From Chinchilla lanigera (Eukaryota > Chordata > Mammalia > Rodentia > Chinchillidae), in contig NW_004955469.1 in the NCBI RefSeq assembly GCF_000276665.1, positions 9,468,149-9,532,148 of the forward strand: a stretch of 64,000 bases of DNA, read 5' to 3'. Positions 13,401 through 21,475 of the stretch are shown piece by piece. Below the pieces are notes generated by a model, which saw only the letters and a program-made list of their open reading frames with translations, did not search any database and was not told the origin of the DNA. Every line of letters starts with the position of its first letter. Within the stretch, counting starts at the first letter, position 1. The translations under genes were made by a program, and so were the position numbers.

Positions 13401-16400
13401 CAGATGCCCTAATGATAGAGTCTAGAACCTTTAGCCCTTAGCTCTGATTTCCTCTGCGTTGCTCTTATTCTCTTGCAGATTTTCTCCACTAGAAGGCGTA
13501 TTGATCAGGCAGTGCCAAACAGGACACCTCGCCAATTTAGTGACCTGGTGGGAGGAGAGCATTCTGTCCTTGTGATTCCCAGAAATGCTTAGGGGAAGAC
13601 TCTTCATTGGCTTGGGTGAGGTCACATGAGCACCTCTGAACCAATCATTGTTCTCCAGGGGACAGGGCACTTTTCTTTCAAGAGGGTGGTAGAGGAAGGG
13701 GCCACAGGTGAGCTCTAGTCAGACCTTGTAGCCTGAGCATGGGGAACAATATTTCCCTAGAGGAAAATCCAGGTGCTAGAACCAGAAGGAGGAGAAGAGT
13801 TGCTGAGCAGATAGCACCAGGGATGGCCTCGAATGTTGCCATCCTTGACTTTTTGGTTGCCAACTTTAGCAAAGCAAACAAACAAACCACCAGGACATCC
13901 AGTTAAATTTGAATTTCAGATAAATACTTTTTAAATATATATATGTCTCATGCAATAACTGGGACATATATGAATTTTTTTCATTATGGATCTGAAATTC
14001 AAATTTAACTGGATGTCCTGTATTTCTGTTTGCTAAATATGGCAACCTTATGTAAAAAGAATCTATCTATGCACATTTAGTGAATTCCCACTGGGTTCCT
14101 AAAACAACCTATGGAACTCACTTAAGTCCAGTAGAACAACAAAGAAGCTAGGGTCAGTCTGTACAATAATAAAGAGACGGCTTCATGGGAAAGGGGCTAT
14201 TTGAGCTAGGCTTGGGAGTTAGGACTTGGGTAGATGCAGGGCAGAAGAGGATTCATGTTCGAAGGAGCAGTAGCCAAGGCCCAGAAGGGAAGCTCGGCAT
14301 AGTATGTAGGGGATACAGGTCTGACAGAATGAAGAGTCATTTTATAGAGTGGTGAGAGGTGATGAAGGGGAGGGACTGTGAAAGTTTAAAACCAGACAGG
14401 CGTTTGGACTTGCCAAACACAGCTGGAGCTGTGCTGTCCAAAATGTGGCCACCAGTCACAGGTAGTTTTGGAGCATTTGAAATGTAGCTGGACTGACTGA
14501 GGAACTGAATTTTTATTTTATTTATTTACTTATTTATTTTGCAGTGTGAAGGGTTGAACTCAGGGATACTCTACTACTGAGCTACATCACCCCACCCCAC
14601 CCCCCGTTATTTAGTGAGTTTTACTAAGTTGCCCAGGCTGAACTTGAATTCATGATCCTCCTGCTTTAGTCTCCTGAGTAGCTAGGATTACAAGCGTGCA
14701 CCACTATTCAGCTGAATTTTTAATCTTATGTAGAAACTGAAGCAATGTAATTTTTCTCATAAAATATAATTTTATTATTTTGTTAAGTTTGCATTGCAAT
14801 TTTGACATTGCAAATTGAACACCCAAATTGGGGTGTACTATAGTTGTAAAATATACACCAGATTTCAAAACTTATTATAAAAAGATTATAAACTATCTCC
14901 TTTAATAATTTTTAAAATTGCTTATGTGTTGGAATATTTGAGTATATTAATTTAAATAAAATACATCAATTAAAATTAATTTCACCTCTTTTCTTTTCCT
15001 TTTGAGACAGGGTCTCGCTATGTAGTTCAGGCTGGCCTTGAACTCGAAGCGATCCTCCTGTCCAAACATCCCGAGTGCTGGAATTACAGGCGTGCACCAC
15101 CACACTCAACCACCTCTCTTTTTTAATGCAGAAAGTAGAAAATTTGAAATTACATATGTGGTTTGCATTATATTTCTGGACAGTGCTGGGCTAGACAGAG
15201 GAGAAGATAATGACAAAATGGAAACAGTGTTTGCTGATGTCTTGATTTCAGGGTGCAGGGTAGATCTGGTTTGGGAGGAAACTGGAGAGAGTGCAGTTTA
15301 AAATGAACCAATAGGGGCTGGGGATTTAGCTCAGCGGCAAAGCGCCTGCCTTGCAAGCGCAAGGTCGTGAGTTCGGTTCCCGGTACCGGAGAAAAACAAA
15401 AATAAATAAATAAATAAATAAAATAAAATGAACCAATCTGTGGGGTTGTTGGGACACAGTGGAAAATCTGGCCAATTTACCATTAATTCTGGTTTAGCCC
15501 AGCCAAGCACTGCCCACCACCAACCCCTGTAACCCAGTAGTTCTCTCGGTGGGAGGAGTTTGAGGCAGGGTCTAGTTATGTAGTTCAGGCTGGCCTTGAA
15601 CTCGCTTACATAGCCCAGACTGTCCTCTAACTCCCGGCCATCCTCCTGCCTCAGCCTCCTGAGTCTGGGATTACAGGTGTGTGCCACCATGCCTAGCAAC
15701 TCAATGCTTCTTTACCTTTGGGGATTGTGAGACAAGCCAGTCTTCAGGATCCAGCCTGTCACTTCCCCAGTTCCTCTTCCTTGATCGCTGGCCTTGACCC
15801 TGACTGGCCCACTCTGTCCACAGCGGTTCTCTGGACAGTCCAAAGCGCGATGCATTGAGAGCCTCCTGCAGGCCATCCACTTTCCTCAGCCACTGACAGA
15901 TGAAATTCCGGCTGCTCCCATCTCCAGACACATCCACGCTGCACAGGAGAAGGAACAGGTATCCTTCCCCCTGCTGGTCACTCAACAACTAAGTACTTAG
16001 CGAGTACTTTCTGGATAGTGCAGTACCAGGAACTTGGCTGGACACGGGTTTCCAAAGCTCAGCAATATTCTGCTCACAAGAAGCTCCTCATTCATGGGTG
16101 AGATCTGATTGTGATAAGAGGTTACAGGATGTGAAAAAGATGCAGAAAAGGAACTTTCTGCCTTGGAGTAGGTCAAAAAGAGTACAGAGAGGTTCTTAGA
16201 CTGGGTTTTGAAGGATGAACAGGAGCTTTCTGGGTCAGGGTGAAGGTTTCTCTCAGCCCTTTACGCATTTTATGAGCACTCTCTAGGCTTAACAACGGTC
16301 TGTTTTGCATACACTCTGTTGGCCCCGACTCCTGCACCGAATGAATGCTCTAGCTCCTTGCTTCTCGGCCTTCAGCTCTCGCTGCCTCTTCCGCACAGGT

Positions 16401-16842
16401 CATCCCCGTAGCCTTGCTGAGCCTCCCGTTCCGGTGCTCCGTCCCCGCGGCTCGGGCATGCGTGGCTGCAGCTCCCTCCGTCTGCGAGGCCGTCCGGACC
16501 GCCCCGGCTGGGCCCGGCCGGAAGCGTGGCGCCGACCCGCGGGAAGGCCGTGCCGCCCGCGGTGCAGTGAAGCGGGCCGCGGGCCGGCGTGAGACGGGGC
16601 CTGGCCGAGGGCACTCGCCGGGAGAGCCCGGGCCGCCAGCAGCCCTCGGCGGGGCGGAAGATTTTCTCCTCTCTGGGGGACTGTTCTTGTTCTTGACTCA
16701 GTGGTTTCCACCTTCGCCCGCTTATTCCGATCTCAGAAATAAAATGAACGTCTTGTTTTGGAAAGGTGACGCGCAGGGAGTGAGTCGGACGCGGTACGTG
16801 GTTGGAGGTGGCGGGGTCCCAAGAGCAGATTCGGGCCTGTAA
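575..16842 (+). CDS. GCKR: Glucokinase regulatory protein, C-terminal two thirds (11 exons; 5' part lies before the window)
   Basis: GCKR is the liver inhibitor of glucokinase. It binds glucokinase and holds it in the nucleus; fructose 6-phosphate strengthens and fructose 1-phosphate weakens the complex. Coding exons are 575-680, 2167-2285, 2726-2824, 3228-3325, 3648-3724, 4479-4575, 4761-4858, 4947-5030, 12979-13128, 15824-15958 and 16399-16842. All have AG/GT borders and compatible phases. The joined protein aligns without internal gaps to human GCKR from residue 215 onward: the second half of the first SIS domain, the second SIS domain and the helical C-terminal lid. Ligand-contact residues E348, H351 (3310-3312) and K514 (13096-13098) are kept. 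Odd points are arginine at human position 446 and a +1 shift near the C-terminus that removes the normal stop. Identity is very secure; whether the last exon encodes a normal protein is uncertain. Confidence 0.97.
681..2166. mobile_element. GCKR intron with SINE remnants
   Basis: B1 fragment (+) at 1030-1105, an old ID fragment (+) at about 1117-1172 with an A-box-like tgtagctcag, and a nearly complete B1 (-) at 1375-1556. Nothing recognisable in the remainder. Confidence 0.75.
2167..2285 (+). CDS. GCKR: GCKR exon (human residues 251-290)
   Basis: The exon reads PEGLSGSSRMKGGSATKILL and onward. It contains the strongly conserved SSRMKGGSATK segment of the sugar-phosphate site. Its donor AAAG|gtaggg lies at the edge of an intronic segment that recurs in inverted orientation downstream (2913-3091). 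Confidence 0.97.
2281..2458 (+). repeat. Inverted-repeat left arm in GCKR intron
   Basis: Its reverse complement matches 2913-3091 along the whole length with scattered mismatches. Shared landmarks include CAAGGTCAACTCTGGAAAG, CACCCTGTCACTGCCTGAC and GTCTAGAGC. The arm starts at the donor splice site of the 2167-2285 exon. Confidence 0.85.
2726..2824 (+). CDS. GCKR: GCKR exon (human residues 290-323)
   Basis: The acceptor is cctag|ATGCC and the donor AG|gtacct. The exon reads CLLEILRTFERAHKVTYSQS and onward, very close to human. This 99-nt exon sits inside the loop of a roughly 178-bp inverted repeat formed by the flanking introns. Confidence 0.97.
2913..3102 (-). repeat. Inverted-repeat right arm in GCKR intron
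   Basis: Reverse-complement partner of 2281-2458. The 3' part, through gagacccattac, also recurs in direct orientation at 5185-5282. The 99-nt exon 2726-2824 lies between the arms. Confidence 0.85.
3228..3325 (+). CDS. GCKR: GCKR exon (human residues 323-355)
   Basis: The exon reads LEKKGRVHLVGWQTLGIIAV, then MDGVECIHNFGA. E348 and H351, fructose-phosphate contacts in the human protein, are conserved. The donor is GCTG|gtagga. Confidence 0.97.
3648..3724 (+). CDS. GCKR: GCKR exon (human residues 356-381)
   Basis: The exon reads DFRDIRGFLIGDHRDMFNQK, then AELINQ. The acceptor is tttcccag and the donor CAG|gttgga, which is a weaker match to the donor consensus than its neighbours. Confidence 0.95.
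3870..4350 (-). mobile_element. MIR fragment, ID and B1 remnants with TCTG/TATC microsatellite
   Basis: MIR-like sequence (about 3885-3950) is followed by a T-tract and an old ID (-) at 3980-4030. B1 fragments (-) lie at 4050-4150 and 4255-4350, with (TCTG)n(TATC)n at 4168-4216 between them. Confidence 0.65.
4479..4575 (+). CDS. GCKR: GCKR exon (human residues 382-414)
   Basis: The exon reads GPQFTFSQEDFLTSILPSLT, then EIDTVIFIFTPD, matching human except for a few conservative changes and L412P. The donor is GATG|gtgaga. Confidence 0.97.
4761..4858 (+). CDS. GCKR: GCKR exon (human residues 414-446)
   Basis: The exon reads NLTEVQTLVEQVKEKTSNIQ, then APAHSTVGQSLR. The last codon, CGG at 4856-4858, aligns with human P446, the site of the common human P446L variant. 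The donor is CGG|gtgagg, so this codon is also part of the 5' splice site. Confidence 0.97.
4947..5030 (+). CDS. GCKR: GCKR exon (human residues 447-474)
   Basis: The exon is 28 codons in phase 0: APLKKLFPSIINIMWPLLFF, then EYEGNFIQ. The following intron (5031-12978) is almost 8 kb and mostly interspersed repeats. Confidence 0.97.
5185..5282 (-). repeat. Third copy of the GCKR intronic repeat
   Basis: About 98 bp nearly identical to the end of the 2913-3102 copy and in the same orientation, so it is also inverted relative to 2281-2458. It lies just after the exon at 4947-5030. Confidence 0.85.
5283..6029. other. GCKR intron, no recognisable element
   Basis: Apparently unique sequence. I see no exon matching GCKR and no clear repeat. 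Confidence 0.4.
6030..6215 (+). mobile_element. MIR SINE
   Basis: The MIR layout is visible: tctcagttcccataacagcc, then a 'ttttacagctgaaactaaga' core and 'cagctaagaaatgaatcagg ... aacccaggtca'. Confidence 0.7.
6308..6530 (+). mobile_element. B1 SINE interrupted by a U2 snRNA fragment
   Basis: Starts gctgagtgtggtggtgcac, ends ctctgtctcaaaaagac with an A-rich tail. It is split at 6420-6449 by a 30-nt insertion flanked by a direct repeat of B1 sequence. Confidence 0.9.
6420..6449 (+). pseudogene. Truncated U2 snRNA retro-insertion (first 30 nt)
   Basis: Bases 6420-6449 match the first 30 nt of U2 snRNA (atcgcttctcggccttttgg, then ctaagatcaa). The flanks 6401-6419 and 6450-6468 are an exact 19-bp duplication (gtgaactcaaggccagcct) of the host B1. 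There is no A tail and no U2 promoter, so it is not a functional gene. Confidence 0.9.
6978..7192 (-). mobile_element. (TATC)n/(TA)n microsatellite and B1 SINE
   Basis: (TATC)n then (TA)n run at 6985-7032, followed by a B1 (-) from tttttgagacaaggtcttgc to the gcatgtgccaccaacccc end. Confidence 0.8.
7395..7575 (-). mobile_element. ID and B1 SINE remnants
   Basis: Old ID (-) at 7395-7450 (ttactggagattgaacctgg ... gagctacatcctcagccc) immediately followed by B1 (-) 7460-7575. Confidence 0.75.
8033..8117 (-). mobile_element. ID SINE
   Basis: Complement of the ID consensus: tactgggagtcaaactcac ... gtgtcgctgagctaaatctc cagccc. It is inserted in the L1 remnant. Confidence 0.85.
8110..8440 (+). repeat. 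(TTTC)n/(TTCC)n polypyrimidine tract
   Basis: About 330 bp of almost uninterrupted pyrimidines on the + strand: TTTC units grading into TTCC and TGCCTTCC units. It probably grew from the tail of the adjacent ID. Confidence 0.95.
8890..9625. mobile_element. Cluster of ID SINEs and B1 fragments
   Basis: ID (-) at 8890-8943, 8957-9033 and 9280-9356. A well-preserved ID (+) at 9413-9490 is flanked by tccaggaaaatg duplications. B1 fragment (-) 9530-9625. Confidence 0.85.
9880..11060. mobile_element. L1-like remnant with ID insertion
   Basis: 9930-10290 resembles an old L1 3' region (tttgggataagttccagaag, ttttcacatcagcagtg). A long T-run plus ID (-) lies at 10448-10556. Beyond about 10600 L1 similarity is weaker. 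Confidence 0.45.
11088..11675. mobile_element. B1 (+) and ID (-)
   Basis: B1 (+) 11088-11250 from caggcatggtggtgcatgcc to tctctgtctcaaaaacc. A young ID (-) 11570-11675 with a T-run and ggtaccaggaaccaaactc, flanked by copies of ccacatgaatccctt. Confidence 0.85.
11895..12160 (-). mobile_element. MIR / L2-like remnant
   Basis: Pattern 'tctagtttcctcaca ... gatagaaatacctattccacagg ... aaagattacatgga' is the reverse MIR pattern. A short L2-like end follows (cattgagcagcagccccgtgtcagccatta). Confidence 0.55.
12161..12978. other. GCKR intron, no recognisable element
   Basis: Apparently unique sequence up to the acceptor at 12978. No coding similarity noticed. Confidence 0.4.
12979..13128 (+). CDS. 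GCKR: GCKR exon (human residues 475-524)
   Basis: The exon is 50 codons in phase 0 after the acceptor ttttttag. It reads KFQRELSTKWVLNTVSTEAH and onward. K514 is conserved at 13096-13098. Differences from human include G492E and S511G next to the ligand-binding lysine. Confidence 0.97.
13848..14050. mobile_element. Palindromic DNA-transposon-like element
   Basis: Long inverted repeats: aggacatccagttaaatttg...tttcagat (13891-13921) and its complement (about 13989-14020). The outer arms ggttgccaactttagcaaa and tttgctaaatatggcaacc extend the palindrome. This is the layout of a small non-autonomous DNA transposon; family not named. Confidence 0.65.
14051..14430. mobile_element. Ancient interspersed-repeat-like block
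   Basis: Phrases such as gggctatttgagctaggctt, gccaaggcccagaaggg and aaaccagacaggcgtttgga resemble a widespread old mammalian repeat, which I cannot name with confidence. Confidence 0.35.
14431..14770 (+). mobile_element. MER3-like hAT element with SINE insertion
   Basis: gctgtccaaaatgtggccac ... catttgaaatgtagctgg ... ctgaggaactgaatttttat matches the small hAT-Charlie type element also seen at 58155. ID and B1 (-) sequence at 14540-14715 interrupts it. Confidence 0.55.
14995..15112 (-). mobile_element. B1 SINE
   Basis: From ttttgagacagggtctcgct to caggcgtgcaccaccacact. Confidence 0.85.
15316..15392 (+). mobile_element. Young ID SINE (near-consensus)
   Basis: ggggctggggatttagctca ... ggttcccggtaccgg with a tRNA-like A box (tagctcagcgg) and B box (gagttcggttcccg), then an AAAT tail. 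It is flanked by aaaatgaaccaat duplications. The RNA polymerase III promoter looks intact. Confidence 0.92.
15563..15697 (-). mobile_element. B1 SINE
   Basis: tgaggcagggtctagttatg to gtgtgccaccatgcctagc. Confidence 0.85.
15824..15958 (+). CDS. GCKR: GCKR exon (human residues 525-569)
   Basis: The exon is 45 codons in phase 0: RFSGQSKARCIESLLQAIHF and onward, ending in EKEQ. It is part of the C-terminal helical lid. The donor is CAG|gtatcc. Confidence 0.97.
16005..16290. other. GCKR last intron, old repeat-like sequence
   Basis: gaactttctgccttggagta, ttttgaaggatgaacaggag resemble the same ancient repeat type as 14051-14430. No coding content. Confidence 0.3.
16399..16842 (+). CDS. GCKR: GCKR terminal exon with shifted C-terminus
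   Basis: The exon opens VIPVALLSLPFRCSVPAARA and stays alignable with human through RKRGADPRE (about residue 618). From there the frame runs on for about 100 codons to TAA at 16840-16842. Human residues 618-625 would end at the TGA at 16568-16570, which here lies in the +1 frame. One extra base near 16543-16547 (GGGAAGG) accounts for this. An AATAAA at 16738-16743 lies before the new stop, so a normally polyadenylated message would contain no in-frame stop. The exon is unusually GC-rich and diverges more from human than the other exons. A real shift, decay of the tail or an assembly error are all possible. Confidence 0.8.
   Translation, partial: VIPVALLSLPFRCSVPAARACVAAAPSVCEAVRTAPAGPGRKRGADPREGRAARGAVKRAAGRRETGPGRGHSPGEPGPPAALGGAEDFLLSGGLFLFLTQWFPPSPAYSDLRNKMNVLFWKGDAQGVSRTRYVVGGGGVPRADSGL
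16568..16570 (+). other. GCKR: Ancestral GCKR stop codon, now out of frame
   Basis: GTGCAG followed by TGA matches the human ending VQ-stop. It lies exactly one base away from where the human-length frame would place it (16567-16569). Confidence 0.7.
16738..16743 (+). terminator. GCKR polyadenylation signal AATAAA
   Basis: A canonical hexamer lies 170 bp after the ancestral stop, followed by GT-rich sequence (gtcttgttttgg), as expected for a short GCKR 3' UTR. Cleavage would fall near 16755-16770. Confidence 0.65.
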
Positions 16843-17580
16843 CTGTGCAGCGCACGGCCCGATGTCCAACCTTGTTCTAGCGTCCGTGCGTTTCTCATCC
16901 GCCGCACCCGGGTCACTGCCCGTGCGGGCTGCGCGCTTTCTAGTCCCAGACACACACACACAGGGAGAGGAGCGGTGGGGCCGTGAGCGAATTCCGGGGG
17001 GAAGGGAAGAAGCTGTGCCTCTAGTACCCTAGGGACCGCTCAAAAAGCGGACCCACAGGACCATCACTACTACAATCCACAGAGACCGTGAGATAAGGGT
17101 TGCAGCCTCTGCCCCGGGTTTGCAAGCGGAGCGGAAAGGACACTGGGGGTGCGGAACACCGTTTGGTGGTGAGACCCCAATGAGCACTGCAAGCTTCAGT
17201 CTGCGTGTTTTACTCTCCCGCGCTCACACATTTTGACCAATAGAGGGCGCCCTCTTCAACCCCAGACCCGTGCCCACTCCTCAGGGCCCGACACCTGTGG
17301 CTCCCATAGTAGAGAGCCGGCTCCCCCTCGTGGCAGAGAAATCTCCAGCTCATAGACACCCTCGGACGCTCCTGGGATAAAACCGCCCCCACGAAGGTCG
17401 CTGTGACTTTGGGCAAGATGGTGGTGGCTGAGGAGCCAGATTTCAGTTTTATAAGGGTAATCAATCTTTGAAAAGCAGTCATAGGCCCTCCACACATCTG
17501 TGTGCCTCCAGCCTCTGCTGCCTTAGATCGTTAACCAACTCCCTACCACCACCACCACCACTCTCACAGTGCCTTCTAGG
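16843..17580. promoter_or_regulatory. GC-rich region after GCKR with CTCF-like motifs
   Basis: CpG-rich sequence without SINEs. Motif gaccaatagagggcgccctc (17235-17254, + strand) and ccggctccccctcgtggcag (17317-17336, CTCF-like on the - strand) resemble CTCF core sites facing each other. No gene is recognised. Confidence 0.4.
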
Positions 17581-17585
17581 CAGGT

Positions 17586-17656
17586 TTTTTTTGGTATTGG
17601 GAATCTTGTGCTTGCTAGGCAGGCGCTTGTGCCGCTGAGCTATATCCCCGGCCCTT
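17586..17656 (-). mobile_element. ID SINE
   Basis: ttttttttggtattgggaat ... gccgctgagctatatccccg gccc. Confidence 0.85.
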
Positions 17657-17659
17657 GCA

Positions 17660-18360
17660 GTGCCTTCTGAGTGTCACACCTTTGTCTTTCATCCTCCAAG
17701 GACACTTCTTCCTACCTCTGCAGCTCCAGAGGGCTGCAGTTAGGCAAGGAGGCTGCAGAGGCCATCTGCTTCGGTCCCCATGACTCTCTCCTGTGTGTCT
17801 TCACTGGGTAAATCCACCTTGCACCTTGACGTCATGAGGAGAGTCGTCAGAGAAGAGATCTAGCTTTCTAGAGCCCAAGAGAGCAGAGCACCCTTTGAAT
17901 CTCTACAGGATGCCAACAGGAGCAGTAGCCCACATCCACGTGTGCCTGGGAGACAGCACAGGGTTAGCTCTCCCATGCACTGCGTGCAAGAGGACTCTAC
18001 AGCTTTTACCTGCCAGGCACGTAGATGGTATAAAGACATCAAGAGAATTTAATTCTTACGGAGTTCCGTATGATATTTATGTGTCATGAACAAGGTGCAT
18101 TGCTCAGCTTTGGGGAACACTAGAGGCTAGTCACACTCTGGCAGTCAGAGGAGACAGGAGACAAAGACTGGGTCCCTATGCCCTAGAAACTCCAACACAT
18201 ATAAGCAATTCTAGTACAAGACGCAGGGAGTTGAAGTGGACTGGAACGGCATGGTGGGTACAGCGAGCCGACAGAACTGTTGTGGGAGATTACAGGGTAG
18301 GCCAAGAATCAAAGTTTTGGAAGAAAGTTGTAAGGTAAAGGAACAACCAAAGAAAACCTA
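17660..18360. other. Intergenic, no recognisable element
   Basis: Unique-looking sequence between GCKR and SPATA31H1. I see no gene or repeat. Confidence 0.4.
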
Positions 18361-18366
18361 CCACCG

Positions 18367-18435
18367 AGGAGCTGGGGGTGCAGCTCAGATGGATAGCACT
18401 GGCCTAGCAGTGCAGCCTCCTGGTTTCAGTCCCAG

Positions 18436-18484
<49 letters not shown>

Positions 18485-19345
18485 TACATACAATCTATCA
18501 ACATTTGGAGGCGTGCAATGGTATGTGGATCCTGTATTAGAGGAGTCAGATCATTGTCAGTGAAATCTGTGCTCTAGGCTGAACTAGAGAGGTTCAAAAG
18601 TTTGTTAGATGAGATGGAGGAAAGGGAAGGAAAAGGGGATGGAAAAAAGAACTGAAAAAAAAAAAAAAGGAAATAGAGCCTTTGCAAAAAAGAATGGGAC
18701 CAAGAGTTGGAAGGATGGGGGCTGGGGATTTAGCTCAGCGGCACAGCTCCTGCTTGGCAAGCGCAATGTCATGAATTCGATTCCTGGTACGGAAAGAAAA
18801 ACAAAAACAAAACAAACAAACAAAAAAAAAACATTATTGGGCTGGGGATATAGCTCAGTGGCGTAAGTTCCTGCCTGGCAAGCACGAGGTCTTAAGTTCA
18901 ATCCCCTGTACCGCAAAAAAAAAAGAGTTGGAAGGAGCAGGCAGGGATGGGAGCAGCAGAGAACAAAAAAAGAAAGAATTAAGATATGTTATATATGTGT
19001 TCCAACTCCATTGTACATACTAATAAAAAAGATTTGTTAGAATTATCCAGAGATCTCTGGTGGGGGGACAGCCTTTAACATTATATATACAGACAAGAAA
19101 GTATGCACAGACACACACACACACACACACACACACACCAAAACTATAGCACAATCTATTGTTGATACAGAATAATAATTGTGCTGAAGTGACTAATGGG
19201 TTTCACCCAATGGCCTTTACTGGACTGAAGAAAATGGAGGAAATGAAGTCCTCATCAGAACCAAGGACGGCGAGGATATAGCTCAGCGGCACAGCACCTG
19301 CCTGGCAAGCGCAAGGCCCTGAGTTTGATTCCTGGTACCAAAAAA
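18367..19345 (+). mobile_element. ID SINE cluster with (CA)n tracts
   Basis: ID elements (+) at 18367-18437, 18719-18795, 18839-18915 and 19271-19345. (CA)n microsatellites at 18439-18482 and 19106-19138. Confidence 0.85.
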
Positions 19346-20519
19346 ATGCCAAAACAAAACCAAGAAGGGGTGAGGTAGAAGATATTTGGATCTTGCACAT
19401 ACCTCAAGCCGAAGGTAATAAAATGGCACTTGTGATCTTACCTCCAAATTAGCTCACACGTCTCTTCATAACTTTGGTGGTCTTGGATATTAGGCTAGAG
19501 CCAGGTCTTGAGTGGCAGATAAGCTGTGAAGCTAAAGGTGGACGGTAGGACTTGTAGAAGAGGGAAGGGCCTTCAACTGGTTCTGGAGGTGGACTCCACA
19601 GCACAGCAAAGTGTGTAAGACTGAATATAAATGCAGGCATGGCTTGGACGGGGGGGGGGGGTGCGTCAAATTCTAGGATTAAGAGGACAGTCACTGCACG
19701 TAGGTGGTACAAAATGCTGCCATCATGGAAAAGGGGTGAATTGGGTCACTTTAAAACTGGTAACCGGGGTACTATGTAGTGGGAGAGACAGGAGGGGGAA
19801 CCCTAAGCATCTTATAATGTGAGAAAGTGAGGAATTGCTCATAACTCCGTAGTGATGGGTATGTCAGAGGGACACAAGCGCCAAGGTGAGAGGAGTTCCA
19901 AGCGGCAAAGGTTGGAACAACTGAGCAACACAATAAGTAACATAGTGCTGTGTTGGACTATAACACAAAGTACTACAAGATAAATATGCACGAATTCATA
20001 TCAGTAAAAATAAATGATAGGACAGAATATCGTGAGGGGAGACAAACTTTTTCCACACAAGAAATCAGATAGATGGAGATGGAGATAGAGAGAGATAGAC
20101 AGAGATAGAACTAGATAGGGATATAGATAGATCCCTGTTCAGGAAATGGAGTTCAATCATTCCACACCCTCTACACCTCCAATGTGGGCTAGACTTAGGG
20201 GCTTACTTCCAAAAACCAAAGTATGGAAAGAGAAAAATAGCACATTTACAATGGAGAAAACTCATAGGCATGACCCTAATCAAATAATTGAGATTGGTAT
20301 CACCAGCTGATATGTACCTCCTGCTATAGGAGAAGGGTATGCTTGCTATCCCTGGTACTTTTCCTCCCAAAGCACATAACCTTTGTCTAAGCATAGAAAA
20401 AGCATCACACGAACTCAAATCCAGGGAAATTTTACAAAATACCTGCCTAGGACCTGAAGGTGTACTTCAGGGTAGAATGCTGTAGATTTAGTTTCCAGCA
20501 TTTTAAAAAAGTCTTGAAG
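19346..20519. other. Intergenic, microsatellite and unassigned sequence
   Basis: GATAGA/GAGATA-type simple repeat at 20056-20135 and a G-run at 19651-19660. The rest is unassigned; a diverged L1-like stretch is possible but not shown. Confidence 0.4.
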
Positions 20520-21475
20520 TTAGCTGGGTGTGGTGGCGCACGCCTGTAATCCCAGCACTCGGGAGGCTGAGACAGGAGGATCGTTGCGAGTTTGAGACCA
20601 GTCTGGGCCACAAAGTGAGCTCAAGGCCAGCCTGAACTGCATAGGGAGACCCTGTCTCAAAAAGACCAAAAATTAAATAAATAAATAAATAAAATTTTAA
20701 AAAAATTAAAAAGTCCTGAATACAAAGTAGTACCCTGGGTTGGATTCTGGACAGAAAGAGGACATTATGAGAGAGGAAAATATGAAATCCAAATGTAGTC
20801 AGCAGTTTAGTTACTCGTAAATATACCGATGTTAATCTTGGTTTTGACAAGTGTACCAAAGTTATCTAAGATGTAAGGGTTAGGCGAGACTAAGGTACAC
20901 AAGGACTCACTATACGATCTTGGCTATGTAAAATTATTCTAAAATAAAAAAGTTTATTTAAAAAAATAAATTTCCTAACTATAATAACATAATTTGTGGA
21001 AAAGGGTAAATGGAATTAAAAGGGTTTCTTGTTTGTTTGTTTGTTTGTTTTGTCTTTTTGAGACTGGGTCTCGCTGTGCAGTTCAGGCTGGCCTTGAGCT
21101 CACTTTGTAGCCCAGGCTGATCTTGAACTTGCAATGATCCTCCTGTCTCAGCCTCCCAAGTTCTGGGATTACAGGTGTGAGCCACCACGCCCAGCTTGTT
21201 TTGTTTTTGAGACAGGTTCTCAATATGTCATTCAAGGTTCTCTGAGAGCTGGGATTACAGGTGTACACCACAAAGCCTAGCTAAAACAGTAAAAGTTTTG
21301 ATTAATTCAAGATTTGAACTAGGTGTAGCTGGGCATGATTTCACATGGCTGTAATCTCAGCACTCAGGAAGGTGAGGCAGGAGGACTGCCTGGAGTTCAA
21401 GGCCAGCCTGTGCTACATAATGAGTTCAAGGCCAGCCTAGACTGCAAAGTGAGATCCTGTCTCAAAAATAAAGGG
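20520..21475. mobile_element. B1 SINEs
   Basis: B1 (+) 20520-20695 with AAAT tail. B1 (-) 21045-21198 and a fragment to 21285. B1 (+) 21323-21470. The internal duplication (gctcaaggccagcctgaact after ttcaaggccagcc) is visible. Confidence 0.85.

Noticed and set aside
15316..15392. tRNA-Ala gene
   Set aside because: The cloverleaf-like sequence is an ID SINE: many copies, A-rich tail and target duplications, no tRNA 3' end.
16372..16959. 195-codon - strand frame opposite the last GCKR exon
   Set aside because: GC-rich DNA has few stops on either strand; the + strand aligns with GCKR. No protein similarity was recognised.
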